Shown here in pieces: positions 32,175 to 42,845 of a stretch of DNA of 64,000 bases. Under the pieces are notes generated by a model. That model was not told the origin of the DNA and searched no databases. It saw nothing but the letters and a program-made list of their open reading frames with translations. This DNA comes from Chromatiaceae bacterium (GTDB lineage: Bacteria; Pseudomonadota; Gammaproteobacteria; Chromatiales; Chromatiaceae). How positions within the stretch are numbered: position 1 is the stretch's first letter; each line of letters begins with the position of its first letter. A program made the translations under genes and the position numbers. The stretch is taken from positions 248,001 to 312,000 of the forward strand of contig JACKMK010000003.1 in NCBI GenBank assembly GCA_024235395.1, read 5' to 3'.

Positions 32175-33245
32175 TCAGGTGGCGGTGTGGTAGGGACGAC
32201 TCTGTTCGTGCACGGCGTCGATCATCGCTGCCGCGTGTTCCGGGGGGATCGCCGGATGGATGCCGTGGCCCAGGTTGAACACGTGACCCGAACCGGCACC
32301 GTAGCTCGCCAGGATCTCGCCGACTGCACGTCGGATCGCATCCGGAGAGGCGTACAACGTACAGGGATCGAGATTGCCCTGCAGGGCGACCCGCCTGCCA
32401 ACGCGTGCCCGCGCGTCGCCGATATCGAGCGTCCAGTCGAGGCCTAGCGCATCACTCCCGGTATCGGCCATCCATTCCAACCACTGGCCACCGCCCTTGG
32501 TGAACAGGATCACCGGCACCCTGCGGCCATCGGCTTCGCGGGTCAGCCCCTCGACGATGCGCTGCATGTAGGCCAGTGAAAAGCTGCGGTAGTCGCGCGG
32601 TGTCAGGGTCCCGCCCCAGGTATCGAAGATCATCACTGCCTGGGCACCGGCTGCGATCTGCGCATTGAGATACAGGATCACCGCGTCAGCCAGCTTCGCG
32701 AGCAGTTCGTGCATCAGGCCCGGCTCGTCGTACATCATCCCCTTGGAGCGGGCAAAGGTCTTGGTGCTGCCACCCTCGACCATGTAGGTCGCGAGCGTCC
32801 AGGGACTACCGGAGAAACCGATCAACGGCACCCGTCCGGCGAGCTCGCGCCGGATGGTGCGCACCGCATCGACCACGTAACCCAGGTCTTGTTCCGGATC
32901 CGGCACGCCGAGCGCACGGATCGCCGCCGCGTCACGCACCGGGCGCTCGAAGCGGGGACCTTCGCCCTCGGTAAAATACAGGCCCAGTCCCATCGCGTCG
33001 GGAATCGTCAGGATGTCGGAGAACAGGATCGCGGCATCCAGCGGAAAGCGGTCCAGCGGCTGCAGCGTCACCTCGCAGGCGAGCTCCGGATTCTTGCACA
33101 GGTCCATGAAGCTGCCCGCCTTCTCGCGCGTCGCGCGATACTCGGGCAGGTAACGACCGGCCTGGCGCATCATCCAGACAGGGGTCATATCGACGGGCTC
33201 GCGGAGCAACGCCCGCAGAAATCGATCGTTCTTCAATTCAGACAT
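32175..33245 (-). CDS. hemE: uroporphyrinogen decarboxylase HemE
   Basis: Removes four carboxyl groups from uroporphyrinogen III to make coproporphyrinogen III. The 356-residue product begins with the family signature TPVWMMRQAGRYLPEYR, contains FSDILTIPDAMGLGLYF with the substrate-binding Asp, GFSGSPWTLATYMVEGG, and ends GLGHGIHP-like (NLGHGIHPAIPPEH). It lies 120 bases downstream of gltD on the same strand, the frequent gammaproteobacterial gltB-gltD-hemE neighbourhood. Confidence 0.97.
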   Translation of the reverse strand: MSELKNDRFLRALLREPVDMTPVWMMRQAGRYLPEYRATREKAGSFMDLCKNPELACEVTLQPLDRFPLDAAILFSDILTIPDAMGLGLYFTEGEGPRFERPVRDAAAIRALGVPDPEQDLGYVVDAVRTIRRELAGRVPLIGFSGSPWTLATYMVEGGSTKTFARSKGMMYDEPGLMHELLAKLADAVILYLNAQIAAGAQAVMIFDTWGGTLTPRDYRSFSLAYMQRIVEGLTREADGRRVPVILFTKGGGQWLEWMADTGSDALGLDWTLDIGDARARVGRRVALQGNLDPCTLYASPDAIRRAVGEILASYGAGSGHVFNLGHGIHPAIPPEHAAAMIDAVHEQSRPYHTAT

Positions 33246-33365
33246 TCGGTGTCAACCGGGTGATAGGCAAACAGCGCCAAGGATATCAAGGGAGCGCGCG
33301 TTCATGCGAACGACGGCGCCTGCAAAGCCCGCTCGGCATCGCGCAGGCAACCGGTCGAATCGAAT

Positions 33366-34823
33366 TCAGCGCGGCAGCGACGTCATCCCCATCAGGTATT
33401 CGTCGACGGCCCTGGCACACTGTCGACCCTCGCGAATCGCCCAGACCACCAGTGACTGACCGCGACGCATATCGCCGGCGGAAAATACGCCCTCGATCGA
33501 CGTCTTGTAGGCGTCGGCGCCGTCGATCGCAGCCTGAACGTTGCCGCGCGGATCCAGCGCCACACCGAGATCTGCGAGCAGGCCCTCGTGCACCGGGTGG
33601 ACGAATCCCATCGCCAGGGTGACCAGATCGGCCTTGAGTTCGAATTCGGAATCCGGCACCTCGGACATCTGCCAGCGCCCCTCGTCGTCCCGGTCCCAAC
33701 GCACCAGGGCGCAACGCAGTGCGCGCAGATTGCCGTCCGCATCGCCGAGGAATGCCTTGGTCGTGACGTTCCACAGGCGTTCACAGCCCTCCTCCTGTGA
33801 CGAGGAGGTACGCAATCTGTTCGGCCAGTCCGGCCAGGTCAGGCCCTTGTCCTCTTTGGCCGGTGGCTTGTCGAGGATCTCGATCTGGGTCACCGACGCC
33901 GCACCGTGACGGTTCGAGGTGCCGATGCAGTCCGATCCGGTGTCGCCACCACCGATCACAACGACGTGCTTGCCGGCCGCGTCGATCAACTGCTCCGCGG
34001 CACCCGGCACGCCCTGCACGACCCGGCTGTTGGCGCGCAGAAAATCCATCGCGAAATGGATACCGTTGAGGTCGCGCCCCGGTGCCGGCAGATCGCGCGG
34101 CTTTTCCGATCCGCCAGCAAGTACGACCGCGTCATATTCGTCGAGCAGACGCTGGGTCGGGAAATTGGGCCCACCGACGTGGATGTTCGCGTGGAACTTT
34201 ACCCCTTCCGCCTTCATCTGCCCCATGCGCCGCTTGATCACCTGCTTGGCGAGCTTGAAATCCGGGATGCCGTACCGCAACAGGCCACCGATGCCGTCTT
34301 GCTTCTCGTAGACGGAGATCGAGTGGCCGGCACGTGCCAGCTGCTGTGCGGCCGCCATGCCCGCCGGACCCGAACCGACCACCGCGACGCGCTTACCGGT
34401 CTTGTGCGGTGCAATCTGCGGCTGGATCCAACCCTGCTCCCAGGCCTTCTCGACGATCGACAGCTCGATGTTCTTGATCGTCACCGGTGCATCGTCGATG
34501 TTCAACGTACACGAGGCTTCGCACGGGGCCGGACAGATACGACCGGTGAACTCCGGGAAATTGTTGGTCGAGTGCAACACCTCGATCGCCGCCCGCCAGT
34601 CACCCTGATAGACCAGGTCGTTCCAATCCGGGATCAGGTTGTCTACCGGGCAGCCTTCATGGCAGAACGGAATCCCGCAATCCATGCAACGCGCACCCTG
34701 CTGGCTGACTTGCTCTTCCGACAGTGCGATCGTGAACTCGTCGTAGTGGGTGATGCGGTCGGCGACCGGCGCATAACTGCGGTCCAGGCGCGCAATCTCT
34801 TTGAAGCCAGTTGGTTTGCCCAT
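33366..34823 (-). CDS. gltD: glutamate synthase (NADPH) small subunit GltD
   Basis: Transfers electrons from NADPH through FAD and Fe-S clusters to the large subunit. The 485-residue protein has the N-terminal cysteine cluster CMDCGIPFCHEGCPVDN (about 47-63) and a second Cys group RICPAPCEASC, then two Rossmann motifs (VAVVGSGPAGMAAAQQLA for FAD and HVVVIGGGDTGSDCIG for NADPH), and AGDMRRGQSLVVWAIREGR near the end. The ATG at 34823 follows a GGAGAAC site. gltB lies 188 bases upstream. Confidence 0.96.
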   Translation of the reverse strand: MGKPTGFKEIARLDRSYAPVADRITHYDEFTIALSEEQVSQQGARCMDCGIPFCHEGCPVDNLIPDWNDLVYQGDWRAAIEVLHSTNNFPEFTGRICPAPCEASCTLNIDDAPVTIKNIELSIVEKAWEQGWIQPQIAPHKTGKRVAVVGSGPAGMAAAQQLARAGHSISVYEKQDGIGGLLRYGIPDFKLAKQVIKRRMGQMKAEGVKFHANIHVGGPNFPTQRLLDEYDAVVLAGGSEKPRDLPAPGRDLNGIHFAMDFLRANSRVVQGVPGAAEQLIDAAGKHVVVIGGGDTGSDCIGTSNRHGAASVTQIEILDKPPAKEDKGLTWPDWPNRLRTSSSQEEGCERLWNVTTKAFLGDADGNLRALRCALVRWDRDDEGRWQMSEVPDSEFELKADLVTLAMGFVHPVHEGLLADLGVALDPRGNVQAAIDGADAYKTSIEGVFSAGDMRRGQSLVVWAIREGRQCARAVDEYLMGMTSLPR

Positions 34824-35011
34824 TTCTTCAGTTCTCCGACGAGGTGGACCTCGCTCCACCCCCTCTCGTTGCATCTCCCCCAGTCAAGCGACGCGGTGTC
34901 GTCCGCGCGTCACCCGGCGGGCCTACCGTGGCCCGTCGGACAATCACTGCGAAAGGGGGCTGTGTGTTCCGCTGGCACCCGGACACCGTGTTCCGGGCGT
35001 GCCTTTCCTCG

Positions 35012-38000
35012 TCACGCGGCGCTCTTGGCCTTCTGCTGCTGTTCCGCCTGCATTTCAGTCAGCGCGCGCCGGTAGTCGACCGGCATGACCTTCTTGAACC
35101 TGGGCAGACTGGCATCCCAGTCGGCCAGCAATCGTTGCGCGACGACCGATTTGGTATGTGCCAGGTGTGCCTCGACCAGTTGACGAAGCCGGATCGCATC
35201 GAAACGCGTCATGTCGTGCGACACGTCCACTCGACCATGGGCTTCCAGGTCGCCACCCTGGTGCGCCAACCGTTCCAGCGCTTCGTCCTCCGCCTTGATC
35301 GGCTCCAACTCGACCATTGCCAGGTTGCAGCGCTGCTCGAAGCTTTCGTCCTCGTCGAGCACGTAAGCGATCCCTCCCGACATACCGGCGGCGAAATTGC
35401 GGCCCGTTCTACCCAGAACCACCACGATGCCCCCGGTCATGTATTCACAACCGTGGTCGCCTACGCCCTCGACGATCGCGGTCGCCCCGGAATTGCGGAC
35501 TGCGAAACGTTCGCCCGCGACTCCGCGGAAATAACATTCGCCCTTGATTGCCCCATACAGCACCGTGTTACCGACAATGATGTTCTCCTCGGCGCGCTCG
35601 ATGCCGCACTCGTGTGGCGGGTAGATGATCAGCTTGCCGCCGGAGAGCCCCTTGCCGACGTAGTCGTTGCCCTCGCCGGCGAGTTCGATCGTCACGCCGT
35701 GCGCGAGCCAGGCGCCGAACGACTGCCCCGCGGTGCCTTTGGCGTTGATCTTGATCGTGTCCGCCGGCAGCCCGGCGAAACCATAGCGTTCAGCAACCCG
35801 CCCGGAGAGCATGGCGCCGAAGGTGCGGTTGACGTTCTGGATGTCGATATCGATCGTCACCTGCTCGCCCATTTCGAGGGCCGGGCTCGCGAGATCGATC
35901 AGGCGATTGTCGAGCGCCTTGTCGAGGCCGTGATCCTGTGTCTCCGAGCAGTACAGCGTATCGCCTTCTGCGGCCTGCGGCTTGGTCAGCAGCCGGCTGT
36001 AGTCGAGACCGTGCGCCTTCCAATGATTGACCGCCTTGCGCATGTCGAGGCGGTCCATCTGGCCGATCATGTCATTGACGGTGCGGAAGCCGAGCTGGGA
36101 CATCAGCTGGCGGACCTCTTCGGCGACGAAGAAGAAATAGTTGATCACGTGTTCCGGCTTGCCGGTGAAGCGTTTGCGCAGCTCCGGATCCTGGGTCGCG
36201 ACGCCGACCGGGCAGGTGTTCAGATGGCACTTGCGCATCATGATGCAGCCTTCGGCGATCAACGGCGCTGTCGCGAAACCGAATTCGTCGGCACCGAGCA
36301 GCGCGGCGATCACGACATCGCGCCCGGTGCGCATGCCGCCGTCGGCCTGTACCGCAATGCGGCTGCGCAGGCGGTTGAGCACGAGCGTCTGGTGGGTCTC
36401 GGCCAGGCCGATCTCCCATGGTGAGCCGGCATGCTTGATCGAGGTCAGCGGCGACGCCCCGGTGCCACCATCGTATCCAGCGATCGTCACGTGGTCCGCA
36501 TGCGCCTTGGATACGCCGGCTGCGACCGTGCCCACCCCTACTTCCGATACAAGCTTGACCGATATGCGTGCGTTCGGATTCACGTTCTTGAGATCGTGAA
36601 TCAGTTGCGCGAGGTCTTCGATCGAATAGATGTCATGGTGCGGCGGTGGCGAAATCAGCCCCACGCCCGGGGTCGAGTGGCGAACCCGCGCAATCTGCTG
36701 ATTGACCTTGTGGCCCGGCAGCTGGCCGCCCTCGCCGGGCTTGGCGCCCTGCGCCATCTTGATCTGGATGTCGTCGGCATTGACCAGGTACTCATTGGTC
36801 ACACCGAAGCGACCCGAGGCCACCTGCTTGATCGCCGAGCGTTCCGGATTCATCGAGCCGTCCGGCAACGGGTTGAAGCGTTCTGGTTCCTCGCCTCCTT
36901 CCCCGGTGTTCGACTTGCCGCCAATCGCGTTCATCGCCCTGGCCAGGGTCGAGTGGGCCTCGTACGAAATCGAACCGAAAGACATGGCCCCGGTGGCGAA
37001 GCGCTTGACGATATCCTTGGCCGGCTCGACCTCGTCGAGCGGTAACGGATCCTTGGCAAATCGGAACTCGAACAGCCCGCGCAGCGTCAGCAGACTTTCG
37101 CTCTGCTCGTTGACGATGCGCGAAAACTCCGCGAACGTCTTGGCATTGTTGCTGCGCACGGCGTGCTGCAACTTTCCGATCGTGTGCGGCGTCCAGACGT
37201 GGCCTTCACCGCGCAGGCGGAACGCATAGTCGCCGCCCACGTCGAGGTGGCGGCGATAGATCTGCGCATCGCCGTAGGCATCGCGGTGCCGGCGCACCGC
37301 CTCGGCCGCGACTTCTTCGAGCCCGATGCCCTCGATCGTGGTCGAGGTACCGGTGAAGTAACGGTCGACAAAGGTCGACGACAGGCCGACCGCATCGAAG
37401 ATCTGCGCGCCGCAGTACGATTGGTAGGTCGAGATACCCATCTTCGACATCACCTTGAGCAGACCCTTGCCAACCGCCTTCACGTAGCGATAGCGCGCCT
37501 CCTCGAGGTCCGGCACGTCCTTGATGTCCGGAGCGTCGCGCAACGATGGCAATATCGCCTGTACCGTGTCGAACGCCAGGTAGGGGTTGATCGCCTCGGC
37601 GCCATAACCCGCCAGGGTCGCAAAATGATGCACCTCGATCGCCGCACCGGTCTCGACCACCAGCCCGGACTCGGTACGCAAGCCGTGACGGATCAGATGG
37701 TGGTGGACTGCCGAGGTCCCGAGCAGTGCCGGGATCGGCACATTGTCCGCGTCCACCGGGCGATCGGAAAGGATCAGGATGTTGAAGCCGTCGCGCACCG
37801 CCTGCTCGGCAGCGTGGCACAACTCATCCAGGGCGCACGCCAGGCCCGCCTCGCCTTCGTTCGCCGGGAACGTCAGGCGCAGCGTCTTGGTGCGGAACGC
37901 CCCATCCGAGCTGTCCTCGATATTGCGTATGCGCTCGAGGTCTTCGTTGGTCAGTACCGGTTGAGGGACCTCCAGCCGCATGTTTTCACCGCCGGAGTCC

Positions 38001-39661
38001 AGGCCCAGCAGATTGGGTCGCGGGCCGATCAGCGAAACCAGCGACATCACGATCTCTTCGCGGATCGGGTCGATCGGCGGATTGGTCACTTGCGCGAACA
38101 GCTGCTTGAAGTAGTTCGACAGGTGTTTCGGCTTGTTCGACAGCACGGCCGGCGGGTTATCGGCCCCCATCGATCCGATCGCCTCCTGGCCCGTGAGGAT
38201 CATCGGGGTCAACAGGAACTTGACGTCTTCCTGGGAATAGCCGAACGCCTGCTGGCGATCGAGCAGGGTTTCCGGATCGGGCGACATCGCGCCGACCACG
38301 GAAGGCAGATCGTGGAGCGTGATATGGGTTTTGTCGATCCAGGCCTGATAAGGCTTGGCGGTCGCCAGACTCGCCTTGATCTCCTCGTCGTCAATGATCC
38401 GACCCTGCTCCATGTCGATCAGGAACATCTTGCCCGGCTGCAGACGCCACTTCTTGATGATCCGTTCCTCGGGGATCTGCAGCACGCCCATCTCGGACCC
38501 CATCACCACCAGATCGTCGTCGGTGACCAGGTACCGTGCAGGGCGCAACCCGTTACGGTCCAGGGTCGCGCCGATCTGCCGGCCGTCGGTGAACGCGACC
38601 GCGGCCGGTCCGTCCCAGGGCTCCATCAGCGTCGCATGGTATTGGTAGAACGCACGGCGATCCGGGTCCATCAGCGGATTGCCCGCCCAGGCCTCCGGGA
38701 TCAGCATCATCATCGCGTGGGCCAGTGAGTAGCCCCCGGCGACCAGCAGTTCGAGGGCGTTGTCGAAACACGCCGAATCCGATTGGCCCTCCGGGATCAG
38801 CGGCCAGATCTTCTCCAGGTCTTTGCCGAGGATGTCCGATGCCATCGACTGGCGACGCGCCGCCATCCAGTTCACGTTGCCGCGCAGTGTATTGATCTCA
38901 CCGTTGTGCGCGATCATGCGGAAAGGATGCGCCAGGTCCCAGGTCGGAAAGGTATTGGTCGAGAAGCGTTGATGCACCAGCGCCAGTGCCGAGACCATTC
39001 GTTCGTCGTTCAGATCGCGGTAGTACTCGCCAACCTGGCCGGCCAGCAGCATGCCCTTGTAGACCACGGTGCGCGACGAAAACGACGTGAAATAGAACGC
39101 CTCTCTACCGTCGAGCAGCGAATCGCGGATGCGATTCTCGATCTGTTTCCGGATCACGAACAGCTTCCGCTCGAACGCCTGCTGGTCATTGCAGCCATCG
39201 CCGCGGCCGACGAACACCTGGCGGATCACCGGTTCGGTCGGCAGCACGCTGTACCCCAACCCCTGATTGTCGACCGGAACATCCCGCCAGCCGAGCAGGC
39301 GCTGTCCTTCGAAGGCGACGTAGCCCTCTACGACTTTCTGCGCTTCGGAACGCGCGGCCACGTCACGCGGCAGGAACAGCATTCCCACCGCATAGTCGCC
39401 CTCTGGCGGCAACTCGAATCTGACAACGGCACGGAAGAACGCGTCCGGCAGTTGCAGCAGAAGCCCTGCACCATCACCGGCATGCGGGTCGGCGCCAACC
39501 GCACCACGATGGTGCAGACGCTCGAGAATCGTCAACCCCTGACGGACGATCCCATGGCGTTTCTCACCCTTGATATGCGCGACGAAACCGACGCCGCAGG
39601 CGTCATGTTCATGACCAGGGTCGTACAACCCGTGTTTCGGCGGCAAGGCACCGTAACTCAT
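35012..39661 (-). CDS. gltB: glutamate synthase (NADPH) large subunit GltB
   Basis: Makes two glutamates from glutamine and 2-oxoglutarate. The 1549-residue chain has the usual four regions: an N-terminal class II amidotransferase domain whose nucleophile is Cys22 in HDACGVGFVAHIKG after a short propeptide, a central linker domain, the FMN-binding barrel with the 3Fe-4S cluster in CHLNTCPVGVATQDPELR, and the C-terminal beta-helix with repeated Gly-rich motifs (GEGNDYVGKGLSGGKLII, GVGDHGCEYMTGG). The ATG at 39661 is preferred over two in-frame Mets upstream. With the urease genes in this window it makes an ammonia-assimilating set. Confidence 0.97.
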   Translation of the reverse strand: MSYGALPPKHGLYDPGHEHDACGVGFVAHIKGEKRHGIVRQGLTILERLHHRGAVGADPHAGDGAGLLLQLPDAFFRAVVRFELPPEGDYAVGMLFLPRDVAARSEAQKVVEGYVAFEGQRLLGWRDVPVDNQGLGYSVLPTEPVIRQVFVGRGDGCNDQQAFERKLFVIRKQIENRIRDSLLDGREAFYFTSFSSRTVVYKGMLLAGQVGEYYRDLNDERMVSALALVHQRFSTNTFPTWDLAHPFRMIAHNGEINTLRGNVNWMAARRQSMASDILGKDLEKIWPLIPEGQSDSACFDNALELLVAGGYSLAHAMMMLIPEAWAGNPLMDPDRRAFYQYHATLMEPWDGPAAVAFTDGRQIGATLDRNGLRPARYLVTDDDLVVMGSEMGVLQIPEERIIKKWRLQPGKMFLIDMEQGRIIDDEEIKASLATAKPYQAWIDKTHITLHDLPSVVGAMSPDPETLLDRQQAFGYSQEDVKFLLTPMILTGQEAIGSMGADNPPAVLSNKPKHLSNYFKQLFAQVTNPPIDPIREEIVMSLVSLIGPRPNLLGLDSGGENMRLEVPQPVLTNEDLERIRNIEDSSDGAFRTKTLRLTFPANEGEAGLACALDELCHAAEQAVRDGFNILILSDRPVDADNVPIPALLGTSAVHHHLIRHGLRTESGLVVETGAAIEVHHFATLAGYGAEAINPYLAFDTVQAILPSLRDAPDIKDVPDLEEARYRYVKAVGKGLLKVMSKMGISTYQSYCGAQIFDAVGLSSTFVDRYFTGTSTTIEGIGLEEVAAEAVRRHRDAYGDAQIYRRHLDVGGDYAFRLRGEGHVWTPHTIGKLQHAVRSNNAKTFAEFSRIVNEQSESLLTLRGLFEFRFAKDPLPLDEVEPAKDIVKRFATGAMSFGSISYEAHSTLARAMNAIGGKSNTGEGGEEPERFNPLPDGSMNPERSAIKQVASGRFGVTNEYLVNADDIQIKMAQGAKPGEGGQLPGHKVNQQIARVRHSTPGVGLISPPPHHDIYSIEDLAQLIHDLKNVNPNARISVKLVSEVGVGTVAAGVSKAHADHVTIAGYDGGTGASPLTSIKHAGSPWEIGLAETHQTLVLNRLRSRIAVQADGGMRTGRDVVIAALLGADEFGFATAPLIAEGCIMMRKCHLNTCPVGVATQDPELRKRFTGKPEHVINYFFFVAEEVRQLMSQLGFRTVNDMIGQMDRLDMRKAVNHWKAHGLDYSRLLTKPQAAEGDTLYCSETQDHGLDKALDNRLIDLASPALEMGEQVTIDIDIQNVNRTFGAMLSGRVAERYGFAGLPADTIKINAKGTAGQSFGAWLAHGVTIELAGEGNDYVGKGLSGGKLIIYPPHECGIERAEENIIVGNTVLYGAIKGECYFRGVAGERFAVRNSGATAIVEGVGDHGCEYMTGGIVVVLGRTGRNFAAGMSGGIAYVLDEDESFEQRCNLAMVELEPIKAEDEALERLAHQGGDLEAHGRVDVSHDMTRFDAIRLRQLVEAHLAHTKSVVAQRLLADWDASLPRFKKVMPVDYRRALTEMQAEQQQKAKSAA

Positions 39662-39945
39662 CGCACACCTCATCGTTTTTCTTTGCAGCCGGCGAGGCCC
39701 GACCACGATCAAACCACCCGGGAATCACCCGCTGCCGGGCCCGGATCCGATTCATTGCCTGACGCGGAGGCGATCGCTCCCCACGCAGCATTGGCCTGCA
39801 TATTTCACGCCATGGATTTGGTCCACCGACCCTGCGTGCAGCTAGCTAACGCACGCCGGGAGGCAGCAGGCAGACAGGCCGGACCCGCTAGGATAATGGA
39901 ATCAGAATATGCGAACCAGTATTTTGCTCGCCGCGATGGCCGCGA

Positions 39946-41703
39946 TCACAGCGACCCCTGGATCGATTCGAAGGTACGGGGCCAGACCCCGGAGCGCGCC
40001 AGCCCGGGCGCCAGGCGCTCCCGCGCCGAGACCGCCGCGGCCCGATCCGGATAGTCACCGGCGACCAGCGAATACCACGGGCGGCCATCGAGCTGGCGCT
40101 CGAAGATCGCGTACGGCTGCCCGATTCCGAACCGGCGAATGAATTTCTCCACCGATGCGCGATCGCGCGCACCCACCAGCTGCAACGTGTAGTGCGCGGG
40201 CCGGCGACTGCGCAACCAGCCCATTCCGCCGGCTGGCGCAGGCGACGGCCGTTTCGCTGCGGTCGGTGGCGCGCTGGCCACAACGGGTTTCGACGCCGCC
40301 GGTTCAGGAGCGACAACCTTCCCGGCCGGAGCCGCGGCAGGCTTTTGCGGGGCCGATTGCGGGTCGGCAGTCTCCGGTGGCGGGCTTTCCGCGGGCGTCG
40401 GCCTGACTGTGGCGTATTCGGTCAGCGGGACCACCACCACGCCCTCCGATTCGGCCAGCGCAGCCGCCAACGGCGATACCGGGGGCGAATCAGGGGGCCC
40501 GCTGGCGGTATCGCCGGGCAGCTGCGGCCGGTCCGGCGATTCGATCGCCGGCATCGCGTTCGCCGCCCCCTCCTCGGGGCCCGCCGTCGTCGGCCCGACG
40601 GTCGCCAGGTCATCCGGCTCCGGCAGACCGGGCGCCGATGCCGGGTCGCGCGACGACGTGGCCGCCGCTGGATCGACCGGCGACGCTGTTTCAGGGTTTG
40701 TCGTCGGCACATCGGCCTGCGTGCTGCCGCCCGGCTTGCTCGGGCTTTCCGGCATCGATTCTTCCAAAGACGAAGGCTCGATCACTTCCGGTTGGGGACG
40801 ACGCGAACTGAGTTCCGGCAGCGTAATCGGTGGCAACGGCGCCGGCACGGCGAGTGAGGCCGGCGGACGCGCCGAATCATCCTCGGCCGAGGAACCCGGT
40901 GACAGCATTGCCTCGCGCGTGTCGCCTGTCGCCTGCCGACCTTGTTCGAACAGCGCGTTGATCGGGTCCTGGAAAACCAACAGTGCGAGCAGAAGGACGA
41001 CCACGACCCCGCCGGCGACCCACGGCCACCGCGAGCGGACGGCAGCCGGCGGCTCCGCCGCGCGATCGCCGGTCGTCTTGTTCGCGCGGCGCTTCATGAC
41101 CTCGTTCAGACCGTCCAGCAGCGGGCCCGGCAGGCCGTGCGCAGCATGGTGCAAGGCCGCAGCAAGATCGTTGGTGACCGCCGCGGCGTCGCCGTCCGAG
41201 AAACTGCGCAGAAAGTCCATCGATTGGTCGGGATCGAACGCCGGAAGATCGACGTAGCGCAACTCCCAATCGACCTGCGGTTGCGCGAGTGCGCCGTGCC
41301 CGAGCAGCAATACCCGTCCCCCGCGCGCATGCAATGCCGCGAGCTGCACGATCGCCTGTGGAGCCAGCACGTCAGCGTCGTCGACCACCACGAGCAGATC
41401 CTGGTCACCAAGTGCCGAAAACACCAGGCCCGGCCAGTCTGCGAGCTCCCCGATTGTCAGTCCGAGTTGATCCACGGCCGCATCGACGAGGTCGGTATCG
41501 GTGCCGCCGCGTATCCACACCGTCGCCGTATCGCTACCGAGAATATCCAGCAAGCGGTGCGCGAATCGGGTCTTGCCGGCGCCGGACGGTGCGCGCAGGT
41601 AGATCGCATCGTCTGTGTTGCGCAGCAGGTGCAGCAGCAGCTGCAGCCGTTCGGCGCGCTGTGCCGTATCGAAGTAGTTGTCGCCTATCGGCTCAAGCGG
41701 CAT
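39946..41703 (-). CDS. damX: DamX-like AAA/SPOR-domain protein
   Basis: A 585-residue inner-membrane protein. It has an N-terminal ATPase domain with Walker A APSGAGKTR (about 38-46) and Walker B-like DLLVVVDDADVL, one membrane segment (WPWVAGGVVVVLLLALLVF, about residues 230-250), a long Pro/Ser/Ala-rich periplasmic linker and a C-terminal SPOR domain (HYTLQLVGARDRASVEKFI) that binds denuded peptidoglycan at the septum. The order aroK-aroB-damX is the classical one; its start overlaps aroB by 11 bases. ATPase-SPOR fusion is the normal architecture for non-enteric DamX. Confidence 0.9.
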   Translation of the reverse strand: MPLEPIGDNYFDTAQRAERLQLLLHLLRNTDDAIYLRAPSGAGKTRFAHRLLDILGSDTATVWIRGGTDTDLVDAAVDQLGLTIGELADWPGLVFSALGDQDLLVVVDDADVLAPQAIVQLAALHARGGRVLLLGHGALAQPQVDWELRYVDLPAFDPDQSMDFLRSFSDGDAAAVTNDLAAALHHAAHGLPGPLLDGLNEVMKRRANKTTGDRAAEPPAAVRSRWPWVAGGVVVVLLLALLVFQDPINALFEQGRQATGDTREAMLSPGSSAEDDSARPPASLAVPAPLPPITLPELSSRRPQPEVIEPSSLEESMPESPSKPGGSTQADVPTTNPETASPVDPAAATSSRDPASAPGLPEPDDLATVGPTTAGPEEGAANAMPAIESPDRPQLPGDTASGPPDSPPVSPLAAALAESEGVVVVPLTEYATVRPTPAESPPPETADPQSAPQKPAAAPAGKVVAPEPAASKPVVASAPPTAAKRPSPAPAGGMGWLRSRRPAHYTLQLVGARDRASVEKFIRRFGIGQPYAIFERQLDGRPWYSLVAGDYPDRAAAVSARERLAPGLARSGVWPRTFESIQGSL

Positions 41704-42778
41704 ATAACGTCTGCTTCAGGGCTTCCTGGTCGAAATCTCCGCTGATCACCGCATGGCCGATTCCACGCAGCAGCACCAGCCGCAGTTGACCGTCCATCAC
41801 CTTCTTGTCTATCGCCATCAGTTCGAGGAAGCGGTCGGCCGACAGATTGTCCGGGCCTTTGACCGGCAGGCCGGCGGCTTTCACCAGTGCCTCGATCCGA
41901 TGCAGATCGGCCGGTGCCAGCCAGCCGAGGCGCTGCGACATCGCGGCCGCCATACAGATCCCGGCACCCACTGCCTCGCCGTGCAACCAGCTCCCGTACC
42001 CCATTCCGGTCTCGATCGCATGGCCGAAGGTGTGCCCCAGGTTGAGCAGCGCCCGCATACCGGACTCGCGCTCGTCCGCCGCGACCACTGCGGCCTTGTC
42101 GGCACATGAACGCTCTATCGCGTAGGCCATGGCATCGGCATCGCGCCCGACCAGACGCGGCATGTGATCCTCCAGCCAGACAAAGAACTCGTCGTCGTTG
42201 ATCAAGCCATATTTGATCACCTCGGCCAACCCCGCCGACAACTCGCGATCGGGCAGTGTGTCGAGTGTCACAGTATCGGCGATCACGCACTGCGGCTGGT
42301 GGAATGCGCCGATCATGTTTTTGCCCAGGGCGTGATTGACGCCCGTCTTGCCGCCCACCGACGAATCGACCTGAGACAGCAGCGTGGTCGGCACCTGGAT
42401 AAAGTTGACCCCGCGTTGATAGCTGGCCGCGGCGAAGCCCGCCATATCGCCGACCACGCCACCGCCGAGTGCCACCAGGGTACAACGACGGTCGAATCGG
42501 CTGCGAAGCAAGGCACTGTAGATCTGATCGAGCACGCCGAGCGTTTTGTATTGCTCGCCGTCCGGCAGAATCACCTGAGCGACCCTGAAACCGGCCAGCG
42601 CCGCGGCAACGCGCTCCAGGTACAGTGGCGCGACTGTTTCGTTGCTGACCAACATGACTTGGGTGCCATGTATATGGCGGCGATACAGTTCCGGGTCGTC
42701 GATCAGACCCTGACCGATGTAGATGGGGTAGGTGCGGTCGCCCAGGTCGACCGTCAGCGTTCGCAGCACGGCAGACAT
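41693..42778 (-). CDS. aroB: 3-dehydroquinate synthase AroB
   Basis: NAD- and metal-dependent cyclisation of DAHP to 3-dehydroquinate, second step of the shikimate pathway. The 361-residue protein shows VALGGGVVGDMAGFAAASY (NAD loop), QVPTTLLSQVDSSVGGKTGVN (active-site lysine), and the metal ligands in LNLGHTFGHAIE. The ATG at 42778 is the family start. aroK lies 67 bases upstream, and damX overlaps the 3' end. Confidence 0.97.
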   Translation of the reverse strand: MSAVLRTLTVDLGDRTYPIYIGQGLIDDPELYRRHIHGTQVMLVSNETVAPLYLERVAAALAGFRVAQVILPDGEQYKTLGVLDQIYSALLRSRFDRRCTLVALGGGVVGDMAGFAAASYQRGVNFIQVPTTLLSQVDSSVGGKTGVNHALGKNMIGAFHQPQCVIADTVTLDTLPDRELSAGLAEVIKYGLINDDEFFVWLEDHMPRLVGRDADAMAYAIERSCADKAAVVAADERESGMRALLNLGHTFGHAIETGMGYGSWLHGEAVGAGICMAAAMSQRLGWLAPADLHRIEALVKAAGLPVKGPDNLSADRFLELMAIDKKVMDGQLRLVLLRGIGHAVISGDFDQEALKQTLYAA

Positions 42779-42845
42779 TCGCGGCTGTTTCCTCGGCAGA
42801 CTAGGTACACGGTGGTGCGAGTTTACACCCCCGGGATGCGGCCGG

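Noticed and set aside
34811..36424. A 537-codon plus-strand frame across the gltD/gltB junction and antisense to gltB
   Set aside because: No ribosome site, no domain, composition of a shadow frame; gltB and gltD on the other strand explain the region.
37163..38728. A 521-codon open frame on the plus strand antisense to gltB
   Set aside because: It lies entirely inside the certain gltB gene; its translation has no motifs and is rich in Arg, His and Gln, as expected for the antisense frame of GC-rich coding DNA.
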